A stretch of DNA of 64,000 nt from Prostheceraeus crozeri (taxonomy: Eukaryota; Platyhelminthes; Polycladida; Euryleptidae): positions 1-64,000 of the forward strand of contig CAJQUW010008619.1 of the NCBI GenBank assembly GCA_907163375.1, read 5' to 3'. The stretch's first letter is position 1, and each line of letters opens with the position of its first letter. The position numbers and the translations under genes were made by a program. This document shows, one piece after another, positions 34,006-46,940 of this stretch. Below the pieces are notes generated by a model that did not search any database, was not told where the DNA came from, and saw only the letters and a program-made list of their open reading frames with translations.

Positions 34006-34420
34006 TTGTCCACTGTCTCTAGACCTGCCCTCTTCTCGTTGATCGTCTCATTCGCACATTCACGGCTGGAATATTGCAGTTCTGCCTTTACCCAAAGCCC
34101 CTTTAGACCACTGCTGTCTGCGGTCAACTGTACCGCGCAACTCGTCAGTAGTGCGGGATCACTTTCCTATTATGCGATCTGTATTGTCTGCGGATGCATG
34201 AGTAGATCAACTATTCTGGCCTACCATTGTCTCATCGCTAGTGCTTCCCTTTGCCTCGCAAACAGTCTCCCCCCGATCCCTCGAGTCAACTCCACGAGTC
34301 GCCCACGCTCCATCTCCGCCGCAATAAAACTTACCATCCCATCCATCTGCCTATCCTCAATCGGCAACCGAGTATTCCCAGTTGCGGCGTCCCGTGCTTA
34401 CTTTGGATCACCTATGGCAC
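34006..34420 (+). pseudogene. Non-LTR (L2/CR1-like) reverse transcriptase C-terminal fragment
   Basis: The frame reads FAHSRLEYCSSAFTQSP, matching the "lvhSRLDYCNsLl.g.P" block that follows the RT domain in L2/CR1-type LINEs. About 90 codons later it has SSIGNRVFPVAASRAYFGS, matching the "GdRsFsvaaprlWNsLP" block at the protein end. The intervening segment is shorter and poorly conserved, so the copy has lost sequence. The open frame runs on to 34599, but family similarity ends near 34415. There is no RT catalytic core and no identifiable tail. It is much GC-richer than the DNA around it. The LINE origin is fairly sure, the clade less so. Confidence 0.65.
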
Positions 34421-34599
34421 ATATGCAAGTGGAGGTGGTCCACATAAAGAGGCCAAAATATTGCCATATTTTTTGCGGGATGACACAAAGTGGTCCTTTC
34501 ATAGAGGTAGAGGGGATGGCTTGCTGTGTATTTTGTAATTTAATTTCTCATGACCGTGAATTCGATTTCCAACTGAACGCAACTTTCGACGTTCGATAA

Positions 34600-35324
34600 G
34601 AAATGATAAAAATAACTGCTTAAATGGTTTCAGCATCTTTCTTTACAAGCTCAATTTCCATTGGTCAAAATTATCACTTTCATCATTTTTATGATTTTAT
34701 CTAATGCATTATATTTCTTACAGCTTTTATTCTATTGAAAAATGATTCTCACATGCATAATCAACTGACGTGATCAAGTAACTGACGTGATCAAAGTTAT
34801 TTGGAAACGACATGTTCATTTCAGTTGAACTGATAAGACTGCAGCTAGGTCACTGTGACGAGTTCATTTCATTTTTGAGTCAGAATCTTTTCTGGAATGG
34901 ATTCAACAAGCAATGAACACTCAATCTCACTCGCAGTGTGTTGGCATGACATTCCTGATAACGTAGTTGACTAATTTCGTGATCATACAGCTTTCTTGCT
35001 ATCATGTCAATCTTCATGGTGAAATTATTGATCGTCGATTTCCGATAACGTCATAGATCAGCAGACACTGCAATGGACAACTCATAATTTCCTGTCTATT
35101 CAGCTCTTTTGACACAGAAATATTGACTTCAAGAGAATTGATCTTTCCGATATCCTTTTATAACTATCCGCCATTATGACGTGAATTCTCCTTAATATAT
35201 TAATTCCCTGCACCGCCTAGCGTCGTCGCCATCAGCGCTATTTACTAACGTCACACAGACGGCATTGAATGACGTTTGCTTTCCGTTGCGATTGAGGTTG
35301 ACTGAAATGTCATCCATGAGCGTC
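34600..35324. other. Unassigned DNA upstream of the tRNA gene
   Basis: No gene was recognised. It contains a direct repeat of AACTGACGTGATCAA(A/G) at about 34764 and 34781. Confidence 0.5.
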
Positions 35325-35396
35325 TCCTCGATAGTATAGTGGTGAGTATCTCCGCCTGTCACGTGGAAGGCCCGGGTTCGATTCCCGGTCGGGGAG
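35325..35396 (+). tRNA. tRNA-Asp: tRNA-Asp (GTC)
   Basis: This 72-nt sequence folds as a complete cloverleaf and closely follows animal tRNA-Asp. The 7-bp acceptor stem TCCTCGA/TCGGGGA has one T-G pair and discriminator G. The D arm has box A (TAGTATAGTGG), and the anticodon loop CTGTCAC gives GTC. The anticodon stem has a single G-T pair, and the T arm is perfect, CCGGG-TTCGATT-CCCGG (box B). A run of seven T at 35401-35407 follows four bases after the 3' end, as expected for RNA polymerase III termination. There is no intron, and CCA is not encoded, as is normal in eukaryotes. It appears functional and reads aspartate codons GAC/GAT. Confidence 0.96.
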
Positions 35397-35400
35397 CAAA

Positions 35401-35407
35401 TTTTTTT
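35401..35407 (+). terminator. RNA polymerase III terminator of tRNA-Asp
   Basis: Seven consecutive T on the coding strand, four bases after the tRNA discriminator base. Confidence 0.85.
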
Positions 35408-36073
35408 CACAAACATTTCATTCATTTGTACAAAGATGAGAAGTTGAAATTAATTGATGCAATTTTCCTTACAAGTTGAATTTAGCAAAAAAATTGATTT
35501 ATTTTCAGTCTTTCGATGCACAGAAATTAATAAATTGCATCAAAAAATAATTCACCTTATCAATGAGATAAAATTTATCAATCAGATGATATCAGATGAT
35601 GTTCTTGATAATAATAATAAGCGTTTTATTTTTTCATGAATGGAAATCGAAAGTTTACAGAATCATTGATCATCACATAAAAGTCACGATAGCTAAAAGG
35701 AAGAGGTTTCCTTCTACAATCAACGAGACACACCAGAATTATAAAGTCTACATCCACAAATTACAAATGAATTGCTTCGGCGAGAAGAATGGATCTCGGA
35801 TATAATGAAGCGGCTCGATTTTCGAAATATAGCAAATTATTATAATGATTGGGACGCTTGGTTCATTATAACAATAATCAGGGCTCTCTTTACCAAATTT
35901 TTTAACTCCAATTACAATTTCATTTATTTGTAAACAGAACCAAAGCGCATGAAACGGAAATTTTGAATTTCCAATACAGGCGGTTGGTACAGTAAGTGTA
36001 CAAAGCGCCCTTATCGAAAGTATTTTTTGTTCTGATTACAAACTCATTATTCAGTAATGAACACAATGGATCT
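35408..36073. other. Unassigned AT-rich DNA
   Basis: Nothing was recognised apart from GGGACGCTTGGTTC near 35850, which resembles the end words at 36521 and 36826 (inverted) and may mark an older related insertion. Confidence 0.45.
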
Positions 36074-36464
36074 GGTACACTTCTTCGACACGGACACTTC
36101 TTCGACAAGACATTTGTTCGACACGGACACTTCTTCGACAAGTTCTGCATGAATAATGCTTTATCTAGCATGAATAGTTCTGCATGAATAGAATTTTAGG
36201 TACTGGCTATCTTTCGTCTTTATGGTAATATCTTAAATTACAAATACGCTTCTAGTTCAATCTATGCGATGCAAGAATTATATTTTTTTAGAAAGGAAAA
36301 AAATTAATTTAAGACAAAAAGTATAAAAAAAATGCAAATTCTCAAAAATACACAACCTGAAAAAGAAAAAGACTATAATTGCTTAATAACGAACAAACGT
36401 CGTGTCGAAGAAGTGTTCGAAAATTTGTCGAAGAAGTGTCTGTGTCGAACAAGTGTTCGTGTAC
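36074..36464. repeat. Inverted repeat built on ACACTTCTTCGACA words
   Basis: Block 36074-36141 has two direct copies of CGACACGGACACTTCTTCGA 33 bp apart. Block 36391-36464 is an inverted, diverged copy of the whole block. The spacer is about 250 bp and AT-rich. Confidence 0.75.
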
Positions 36465-36515
36465 CAACACAATATAATAATGAACGCAATAAAATTCGAA
36501 TATATTTAAATTTTC

Positions 36516-36839
36516 AATTAGGGCGCTTGGGGAACCAAGTGCCCTTATTAAACTGATCTGAACAGCTACAACATATAGAATATTCTATCTTAGGATGTTC
36601 TACAAATATTATATATTTTTTCAATCATGTCGATAAAACAGCGTTACACAGATAATCAATACATATTGTAGGTATAAATAAAGGACAACTAGCCCTACCT
36701 ATACAAGTAATATGGAGTTTCAATTCATCATAGATATCAAATGAAGATGTGAGGGCGCTACGTACAATATCGACTCCCATTGGAGGGCATCTTGTACAAA
36801 TCGCCTCCTATTCACGCCATAGTACCAAGCACCCTAATT
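36516..36839. repeat. Short MITE-like element with AATTAGGGYGCTTGG ends
   Basis: The 15-bp ends (36516-36530 and 36825-36839) are inverted copies with one mismatch. AGGGCGCTTGGGGAACCAAG at 36520 also makes a small palindrome, suggesting that one end of a related element lies directly against it. There is no coding content and no clear target duplication. Confidence 0.5.
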
Positions 36840-39232
36840 ATTATTATTATTAAATAATAATTTTTTGATAGATGCGCAAATTTGAAGCTGCTCAATTTCA
36901 TCAATGAAAATGAAAATAAGAATAAAAAAACATTTAATTAAGAAAGCAAAGTCAACTAAAGATTCTGTGGGAATTCTGTCGAGCATAAAAAATCCATATC
37001 ATCTATCAATTTTGCATTCACATCGAAGAAATTTCTTTAATTGTATCCTACGATTTTAAAAAACAGTTTTCTCCAGAAATGACAGGGATTTTTCACACTC
37101 GCTGCCGAAGCTGATGAAGAATTTTCTTTTGTACAAACCTACTTTTCAGCAACTTTTTCACTACTTTTTTAATGTGAAAATGTGCATATTAGCCATGGCA
37201 TACCTAACAAATAACCAACAATAATCAAGAGTGAAAAAGGATAATGCCGAATTCTCTCTACTAGCTGTTTTAGAATAGAGACAAAAATCAATGATAAAAT
37301 CTCAGGCCTAGGCCTTTTTCAACGCGATGAAAACAAATTAACAAGAATTTTCGCCTCTGATTTAGTAGAATTATGCCCACAAACAGGAAATTGGAGAAAT
37401 TCTCAGATTTACATCAGTCGATTTGCAGAATCTATTTGCTTTTACAAAAATGATCTCGCAATTATTGTTAAGTTCCTTGGTGAATCAGTAAAGAAAACGA
37501 TCGAAGTATTATGTTCAATTTTACATGGACAATTTGACCAAATCGAGGAGAGACTAGTTTTGATGTAATAATACGTAGTTGTGTCATCAATAATCAATGG
37601 ATGCCGACAGATGGCTTTCAGCTTTTGTCATTGATTTTAACACCTCTTAAAGTAAAATGTTTGCATCGCTTTTCTGATAAAAAAAAAATAAGTTCGTTTG
37701 ATCTAGCAGGAAAACGCTCAATTTTCGGCTACATCATTTTTTCATGTAGTGGGAGAGTCAAATTCATGTTGAGCAGAGTTTTCTGTGGCTCTGGCAGTTA
37801 AACTGATGGTGTAACTACGGAATGATTTTGAGAATCGTAGCAGATAAGTTAAAACTCCCCGATTTATGATGTTTAGACTGACTTTAAAAAGAAGAGTTTG
37901 TTAACAGGTCTTCGATATACAGCGTCTTCTATCGTCACTGTCACGGAAATGATGGCACAGACACAGAATTACACCGTATTTCATTGTTGCTATTGCTGTT
38001 GTTGTTGTCGTTGTCTTGGTTAACTCGTTGTGACATCTGAGTGTCTTCGAATATATCAGCAGCTGCTGGTTGTCGTCAGAAGTTTCGTTTTCATTCTGAT
38101 TGTCACGTCTACTTGTTTCACTTCCCCAAGAATATGCTTGCTTCTAAAATTACTTTATTACTAAAAAATTATTTACACATTTCGCGACCCGGTTCGCATT
38201 CTCAAGGATCGGTAGGAGTCAGAACATGGATCAAATTCACCCAAGGAAAAAACCGGAAAAATCGGTAAAAACCGGGGTTTGAATGCATAAACTCGCACAT
38301 TAGACTAATTTCGTAAAAAACCGGAAAAGACGGAAAATTGCGATTCCTGAGTCAGAAGCTTTATATAAGAGCGAATCAAGAATTGTATTGCATGTAAGAT
38401 TGTCTATCGAACTGTGAACTGTGTTAGATTGTAGAAAGGCAATTCGTGTTTCCAGCCGATTTGGCTGCATCTTTGCCAGCCTTGCTGCGAGATCGACCAA
38501 AAAGGCGCTGCACCTGTCAACTTTTGAACATACTTCACTTCATGAATTATAAATATAATCACAAAACAATTATAAATTGATATTTTACAACACCTGAATA
38601 TCAAAGAGCGAGGACTTTTATCTAAATTGCTGTGCATTCTCTATTATTCTGAGCATATGGTAAGATCTGAGCTTGTGTGGAGGTCAAGTATATGGCATGT
38701 CAATCTCCAGTGTCCTGATGAATTTGATAATCTCTAATTGTATATTCATGTAATAATGTTCATTACAAAACAACATTTACGCAATGCACAATTACCGCGT
38801 TGTTTATTTTTTTAATGAGACAAAGTTTCTATTGCCGATTAGACAGCTGTCAAAGGGGCCAATAGAGTAGTTTGGAACCCGCATCTTTCAATTACCTGTG
38901 CTTTGATAATTGCTCTTCAGCAAGTCTCTAATTGAGATCACAGGAATGAAGAGTAGGCCTGTCATGCAGGCTTGGTGATAGCCGCTTGAAGTTTTCATTT
39001 TTATATAGAGAGTGCATCACTCTAGCACAAATAAACTTGAGTCTATCCAAGGATTGCTTGAGATCGATATTAATAGGAAACAACAAACAAACACAAAATT
39101 TTAGCCCTAGTCGTGAACAGATCTTTTCTACTCATTCTCTCCACCCAAGTTATGAAGCCATGCTAGCAAGCTAAGAGTCAGACTGTCTTCACACTCGCAG
39201 CTCTCACCAAGTTATGGCTATAAACCGCGAAG
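36840..39232. other. Unassigned AT-rich DNA
   Basis: No gene was recognised. Around 38240-38330 the word AAAAACCGGAAAA and variants recur four times without a fixed period. Confidence 0.5.
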
Positions 39233-39308
39233 AGGGCGGACAGAGTCGAACCTTAGACTTTCTGTACGTCGCACCGAAGTGCGACTCAACCAACTGAGCT
39301 ACCCTACC
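39233..39308 (-). mobile_element. tRNA-like SINE head or tRNA pseudogene with CTTCGGT loop
   Basis: On the minus strand it has box A (TAGCTCAGTTGG) with a D stem and a box B-like GGTTCGACTC. Between them is a 7-bp GTCGCAC/GTGCGAC stem closed by TTCG where the 5-bp anticodon stem should be. The acceptor stem has two mismatches. A diverged relative lies at 61516-61596. It cannot be a normal tRNA. Confidence 0.6.
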
Positions 39309-42300
39309 ATCCAGCTTTACACTGGTAGCAGAATGAAGTAATTGAACAAATTGACAGCACAGCAATCGACAAGAAAGAACTCCTATTGGAAGCGAGGACA
39401 ATGGAGATACCTTCTATTTCCATTATCTATGGAATCATTAACTTTTGGTATAGACAATATCTTATCTTTTGAACATAGAAATCCGACGCGTCTCTTTCGT
39501 TTAAGTCAGTAGTAATCAAACAACTGAAACCTGCAGCAGCTGTAGATTCTTGCCGAAAGGCTGAAGTCATTCTAAATTACTTTATCAAAATGATTAAATA
39601 CATTAATGATACTATTAATGCGAATCTTTGAGTACAGTGACAAGCTACCGATACCTAGCGATTGTCAGCCACTGGAGACCGCCAGTCTTGAGGCACTGTC
39701 GTCATGGCAGCGGTTGTCCACGGTGTGTTATAGTCTTTTCATATCAAAGACTGTAGAAAGTTCACTTCAGGTTTCATCATAGTAGAATCGTGGGCAGTGG
39801 ACAAACAAAAACATCAGTGACAGCCAGACGCAAGTTTGGAGTACTAGAACCTGAATGGACCAAAAAATAATATCCACAAATAATCGGTTCATCGGCAAAT
39901 TCGCTGACGCAATCCTCCATTTCTCATCGGTGTGAATGATCCCTGAGGAAATGAAGAAAAAGACTTACTTTTGCCAGAAATCCTTTCAGGATACTTGTAG
40001 CTTTCACTGATATTGATCGCGGTACTCGAATAGGCTTGTGAAGAATGACTGAAAGGAAAATATGTTATTTTGAATGAAACACGCAAATACAAATGAATGA
40101 TCGCAAGTCTAGACACCAGATTCTATCCATCATTTATAATATGGTATATGAATAAATAGTATAATCGAAACAAATAATTTTAGTAAGGAGTGTATTCGAA
40201 ACACATGGAGAAAGTCTTCTTTTGAGGGTGTGCCTGAACAGAAATATTCAGAAGATGATAGCCTGCGCCCGAAATTATGTTTGATGAAATAAAAAACAAA
40301 TGCGCGATGTTTCGCCTTCAGCTTATTCATGCGCTGCAGTCTTTGGTCCTGCCCTTTCAGTATTATGAGCAGTGTCTACAAAACGAGCAGTCAGTCAATC
40401 ATCCCATATCGGCGTAACGAAAGAGAAACATGCGAATTTAAGCCACCACATAAAAAGCAGTATATAATACAAGACAATATTGTAAGTAATACCAATAACA
40501 GTAAATAACATCTACACAGTGCAAAAATCAGTTCTATAACAATAAAATGCGAATTTTGATGCCTTCAAGTACAAACTAGCGAATAAATGAACATCTCTGC
40601 ATGAAACATAATTTTTTCGAGAAGAAATTTGGCCCACGACGAGGAAAAGGTGGACTTGATATCTCGATGTTGGTCATTCAACTTGGAGACCAGCTTGGAC
40701 AAACCTAATTAACCGTTCCCCGGCGGAACCAAAACCGTATGCGAAGCATCTCATACAAGTCAAAATTTGTCGACTTCACAAAAGACACTTGAAGAAATGT
40801 TCTGCAGGTGACTTAAGGTCAACTGAGTTCATTTGTTAAATGAGAAAAGCAGCTGTGAATCAGCCGACTCCGCCCTCGCAAACTTGCTTCTTCAGACGGA
40901 TAAGCGACCTCATCAGACAAAGCCAGACGATTCAAACCTGTGTGCACTTCGTCCTCCGTATGACTCACACGACCAGTAGATCCCACCCTCACCATGTAGA
41001 GTTGTTGGAATTATCAGGTACAACCTGTGTATTATCTATCATATCAAATGCTAGAAAAAGTCGCCATTGTACCACTTCACGGTTCAATAGTTAATTTGCC
41101 ATCAGTACAGAGCTCGAAGGCGGCAGTGCATCAAATGTCAGATACAAGTAGATCAATAAATAATTACACAGCGTCGGTAAAAGTTCATATAATCTGTCAT
41201 CATTTAAAATTGCTGTCTGATGAACTTGAGTGCTGGCCTCTTAATCAGTGCACTCATGAGCAACATTCGTATTTCAAGAAATCAGAGAGATTCCAAGAAC
41301 CTTCAGAGGCGATATTCGCATCTCTATGGTGAAGCGACACTGATGATACATAGAAGTAGTAGGCATGATGACAAATCTACAGACTACTATGTACATGTAG
41401 AAGCATAGAAATCAACAAAACCATAAGAATGTGTAGAAGACAATAGAAGGCTAAAGTTCGACTGTCATAATACTAAACAAGTTCATACGACCAAATGCGT
41501 CTGTACAAGATTAATCCACTGAGGCGTGATGTGCCTATAAGCGAGCATTTCGACTTGAACTTTTTGGGTCAAGTCTCTCGGCCAGACCGGCAAACAATTG
41601 TAAACAACAGGAAGACGAGATTAACTAGTGGCACCACTCACACTCTCGCACAATGCTTAAAACGCCTACAAATCGCGCTTGCAATATCTTATGTATTTCT
41701 CAAATTTTTGAATGTACCTTGCGCTTGCGTGGGTTGATGTAAGAGCACTTGCTCAATTGCTTTCAATTTAATAGCAAGAAAGGGGTTTGAAATATGACAG
41801 CTATTGACCGATCGAAAAGTAGATGACGATGTCCATAATGCTTCTCTTTTAAGATATATAATCCTGTTGCATGAAACAAAACAATTTGTCAAGAAAACAA
41901 ATGTTCATGCAAATTAGTGAGTTCTCTAGACCTATCTGACAAACGCATGAAGCATCCAAGCCATTGATTCGTTTTATTTCAATAAATTCTTTAAATGCGT
42001 CAGACTCCTAACGTTCTAACTCCTCAACAATTTTCAATACTCTTCAATGGTCGTAGAGCTGTTGACGATAATTGAACAGTGGAATCGATCATGTTCAATA
42101 TGAGAACACATAAACGAGAGGTGCAGTTCCTTGTATTTGTAATTAAACATGTTTCATGACAGTAGGACGTCGTCCGATGATTGTAAATAGAACATATAGA
42201 ATAGGACAAAGGAATGAATTGACGACATTATGAATTGGACATTATGAAAGGAATGAATTGTGACATTATTGCAATGACATACTGACGAGGGAAGAAGGTG

Positions 42301-42629
42301 GTTCGTTGAGGCAATAAATGATCATTAAGCGAGGAGGAAATCGTATTCATCATGACTTCAAAAATGACAGTGTAATAAGGTGGAGTTTTACTTTCACAGT
42401 CGTCGAGTATGGAAAATTACAAGAAGAAATAGTGATGTCGTTGATTGTCGTCACAATCCTTGCGATGAGGCAAGCACGAACGTGAATGTTTTCTTAAATT
42501 ATGTTTAGTATTTCCCTTTCCACCTCCTTTTAAAAAAAGTTTCTCGAGATCGATAAGACAGTCACCAAGATTCAAAATTCTCGAATCTCTCATTTTGCCT
42601 CTACTCTCATGGGCTTATTGTTGATGTGC
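39309..42629. other. Unassigned DNA
   Basis: Over 3 kb without a recognisable gene, RNA or mobile element. The longest open frame is 101 codons (41027-41332) and unlike known families. Confidence 0.5.
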
Positions 42630-42678
42630 CACTGATGATGGCCACAGCGACTGAAACATGCATGGTTTGGGAATAAAG
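42630..42678 (+). other. Retroelement-end motif, CTGATGA...GAAA...AATAAA type
   Basis: A consensus CTGATGA (42632-42638) is followed after 14 nt by GAAA (42653-42656) and by AATAAA at 42672-42677. GTTGATGT just before it pairs with ACATCAAC at about 42718, which could close an outer stem. The inner stem is weak. Confidence 0.4.
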
Positions 42679-42685
42679 TTCTCAT

Positions 42686-45679
42686 AAAGGAATCACTTCG
42701 GCTACTATTTAAAAGCTACATCAACGCTGTGTTGCAATAAATCACAAATGTTTGCGCAGTCCGTCTCACTACCTAATTTTTAATTATTTATTGCATGCGT
42801 GTATTGCAATTTGTTTGTGCTTAATAACTGTGTCCGCAAGCTCAAGAATGCTTGTAGTTGGGATTCTTCACACACCTGAATGAATAAACACAAAAACAGC
42901 GTATTACGCTGCGAGTACTGAGAGATCATCAGCAGTTAGCCGAGCATCAATGCTGTCTCGGCCGTATAATAACTGGAAACCTCCATTCGGCCGAATAGTA
43001 CTATTCATGCTGCAGTATTCCAGATTTCCTCCGGTACACAGAGGAAGTTTTGAATAATACAGCATACTCAACAAGGTACTTTTTACTTTGATGCTTCAAA
43101 TTGAACCTATCTTTCCTATCTTTGCTGCTAGTTGGTATTAATGAATAAGATTCATAAAGTTTGTTATCAGTAAGACCATCATAATAAGTTTCTATCAGTA
43201 ATTATTGACTCTTTCAAGAACACGAAGTCGGCATGTGACGGATAAGCTGGAATGACATGCGCTGAGTGCTTTCTCACACATACAGTCCATTCCATCCAAT
43301 TTAGACAACTCATGAGAATGGATACGTGACTGTATCTCAGGCAGAAATTCTCTCTAGCGTGTGACGAAATGCGGTTGCAGATGAGAAGTCTACTCAGACG
43401 TGGAGATTCTCAATTACACAAGATTACACAATGACAGACGGAAATCAAGATCCACCATACAAGAAAATCTTCGTACCTCATGAAATGTCATCCATCTATC
43501 GCATGTTTCCGACCGGAATCAAATTCTCAGCACAGAATTCCCTGACCTGTACCTGTCGTATAATGAACTTCTTACAATGCTGAACATCGTGTTCGACACC
43601 AAATGATTGGACAGAAGGAGGATTAACATTAACATGCCTATCTAAGCCACCACACAGCTCTAGGATAACTAAAAGAACAATAGAAATATGCTATACTGCT
43701 ATACACAAGTTCGATGATTGTTGCCATAAATTTTGGATAGAATCTAAAATCGGATCTGTCTTCCCAAGATCAATGGTATATGCACATTGGACATGAGGAG
43801 GCATCGTTCTAGAAAGAAAGTTCCCAGTAGAATATGCATAATATTACATAATATGCGTATTATGGAAAAACGCATATTTTCAGATAATATATCACCTTAA
43901 TTGGATATCTTTAACTATAAATGAGACATAACTGGCTGAATTTTGTTCTACAAACCATTTGGTGATCACTTGGACCACCTGGAGATTCCGTATATTCGCC
44001 GCGGATTAATACGTTCAAATTCATTTCGAGCATCAATTTCAAAACAGTGAAGGTCCCTGCTCATACTGCTATGTTGAGGGAAAATCAGTAGATGGGGATA
44101 GCAAGCGTTGCATATAGAACATATTATCGATGTCCAGTCAGACTGGATTTCTATGATTTCCTATTGTGCCCCGGTTACGAGAGGCAGATCAATGGACAAC
44201 AGCAATATACAAGACATCACAATAGCACTACTTGATATTGTCACATTATCTTCAATTGTATTGCTAAGTAATATGTAAGTAATTATAATATATTATATAA
44301 GTAAGTAATATATAGTACATTATAAGCAATTGTAAAGGTATCAATTATATTGCTTCCTTTACAATTTACCAAGACATGGGACTTCTTCATGTCATCCTAT
44401 GGGTGTGGAAGTGCACTATCGCATGTCTGAGGTAAATAGTGGTTTGTTTGGTCCTCCACAGACGCTTCTAGCTCGTGCCACTTTCAAGAATAGATTGCAA
44501 TCCAAAGAATAGCATATATGAATAGTTCAACAGAAACACATGGAAATTGCTGAATTTGAAACATAATGAAAAACGGTGAATGCTATTCAATCTTTGCGAC
44601 GGATTCTATTAAATATAAAATAACAATAGCCGGATGAAATTGTGTTGCGCTTTTATAAAGATGAAATAAACAATAATCGCACATAGGTGCCTGCGTGTCA
44701 TTTTTATGACTAAATTGCGGCCTGTTAATGTGATCTATATGAAGGGAACAACACGATCTGAAAGATTGAAACAGACGGGCAATTTGCTGGACTATCAACA
44801 AAGAAATAAACAACACCACAGATAGCTTACTACTTGTATTATCTACTTTTATGACTATCATACTTATAGATGGCAGAACGGGAAACAGTAAAATACTTCG
44901 AGAATTGAAGTTAGAAAACTGTACTATCGCTTCGATAGAGAAAGACTCTCTGCAGATGAAAATTTGAAGACAACATTAATATCGTGATGAACGGCTTTGG
45001 TACTTTTCTTTCATGCAATATTCACATTGTTACTAATTTCGGAGAAAATGATTCAAAAATTTAGTGACAACGTGGAAAAGTTCGATGTTTCAAGTTTCTC
45101 ATGACAGCACTCGCAACACGATGGAGAGAATGCCTTGAAGATGAAAAGAAACTATTCTCGTCAATCATCTACGAAAATCCTTGACTAGATCGTTCTAACT
45201 TGGCATGGCACGACCATGTGGTACATAAAATTATATTGCCCTCTCGTTCGTCACACAGGAAGTTAGCTGACAGTTAGAGCGGCGTGCAGACAACACTTGT
45301 GAGAACGTTCAGTAGACACACAAACAGACAACAACCGATCAACTTCGGGTTTGAGATAACAAATGTGTGGGAACTTCAGCGCCACTTTGATACGAGGCGC
45401 CAGTTAGGGAAGAGAGAGAAGAACGGTTTCCGGGGTTCAACTCAAGATACAAACAATCTCAAAACGGTCGACTCAACACGACCGCATCGGCAGTGACTGA
45501 AATTAATGCAGATTTATTAACTCATCCGATCATCTCTACTGGATCGAATTAATACGTATTAAGAGTGCACGCGGATCAAATCGTTTTCATAATTATTGCA
45601 TGCTTTGCCTGTTGAGATTATCAGAGGTTAGACAGAAAAATGGGACAGAATTAGCAACTGGAGTTTAATTAGACATTCA
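42686..45679. other. Unassigned DNA
   Basis: No gene was recognised. A 70-codon forward frame at 45284-45496 lies in a slightly GC-richer patch, but it has no known domain. Confidence 0.5.
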
Positions 45680-45681
45680 AT

Positions 45682-46940
45682 TCATTGTCACAACTCGATG
45701 TCAGCAATCAACTCATCGTCACAACTCGATGTCAGCAACCAACTCATTGTCACAACTCGATGTCAGCAATCAACTCATCGTCACAACTCGATGTCAGCAA
45801 CCAACTCATTGTCACAACTCGATGTCAGCAATCAACTCATTGTACACAACTCGATGTAAGGAATCAACTCATTATCATAACTCGATGTCAGCAATCAGCT
45901 CATTGTCACAGCTCGATGTCAGCAATCAACTCATTGTACACAACTCGATGTCAGCAATCAACTCATTGTACACAACTCGATGTCAGCAATCAACTCATCG
46001 TCACAACTCGATGTCAGCAACCAACTCATTGTCACAACTCGATGTCAGGAATCAACTCATTATCATAACTCGATGTCAGCAATCAGCTCATTGTCACAAC
46101 TCGATGTCAGCAATCAACTCATCGTCACAACTCGATGTCAGCAATCAACTCATCGTCACAACTCGATGTCAGCAACCAACTCATTGTCACAACTCGATGT
46201 CAGCAACCAACTCATTATCACAACTCGATGTCAGCAATCTTCTCATTGTCACAACTCCATGTCAGCAATCAACTCATCGTCACAACTCGATGTCAGCAAC
46301 CAACTCATTGTCACAACTCGATGTCAGCGATCTTCTCATTGTCACAACTCCATGTCAGCAATCAACTCATCGTCACAGCTCGATGTCAGCAACCAACTCA
46401 TTGTCACAACTTGATGTCAGCAATCAACTCATCGTCACAGCTCGATGTCAGCAACCAACTCATTGTCACAACTCGATGTCAGCAATCAACTCATCGTCAC
46501 AACTCGATGTCAGCAATCAACTCATCGTCACAACTCGATGTCAGCAACCAACTCATTGTCACAACTCGATGTCAGCAACCAACTCATTATCACAACTCGA
46601 TGTCAGCAATCTTCTCATTGTCACAACTCCATGTCAGCAATCAACTCATCGTCACAGCTCGATGTCAGCAACCAACTCATCGTCACAACTCGATGTCAGC
46701 AATCAACTCATCGTCACAACTCGATGTCAGCAATCAACTCATCGTCACAACTCGATGTCAGCAACCAACTCATTGTCACAACTCGATGTCAGCAACCAAC
46801 TCATTATCACAACTCGATGTCAGCAATCTTCTCATTGTCACAACTTGATGTCAGCAATCAACTCATCGTCACAACTCGATGTCAGCAAACAACTCATTAT
46901 CACAACTCGATGTCAGCAATCAATTCACTGTCACAACTAT
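45682..46940 (+). repeat. 31-bp minisatellite, about 40 units with higher-order variants
   Basis: The unit is CAACTCGATGTCAGCAAYCA followed by ACTCATYGTCA. Variants include a CTTCTCATTGTC type at about 46236, 46329, 46608 and 46824, spaced by near-multiples of 31, and a 32-bp type with an extra A (TTGTACACAA). Runs of variants recur in the same order, so the array grew by duplicating blocks of units. All three forward frames lack stop codons over long stretches, giving an artefactual 417-codon frame. Confidence 0.97.

Noticed and set aside
40886-40920. Fifth hammerhead-like motif on the minus strand (CTGATGAGG...CTGAAGAAGC)
   Set aside because: The second core strand reads GAAG rather than GAAA, and no AATAAA follows.
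45284-45496. 70-codon frame in a GC-richer patch before the minisatellite
   Set aside because: No domain, no exon borders and no repeat relation could be shown.
45682-46940. CRISPR-like array of regular repeats
   Set aside because: Units are contiguous with no unique spacers, and the genome is eukaryotic.
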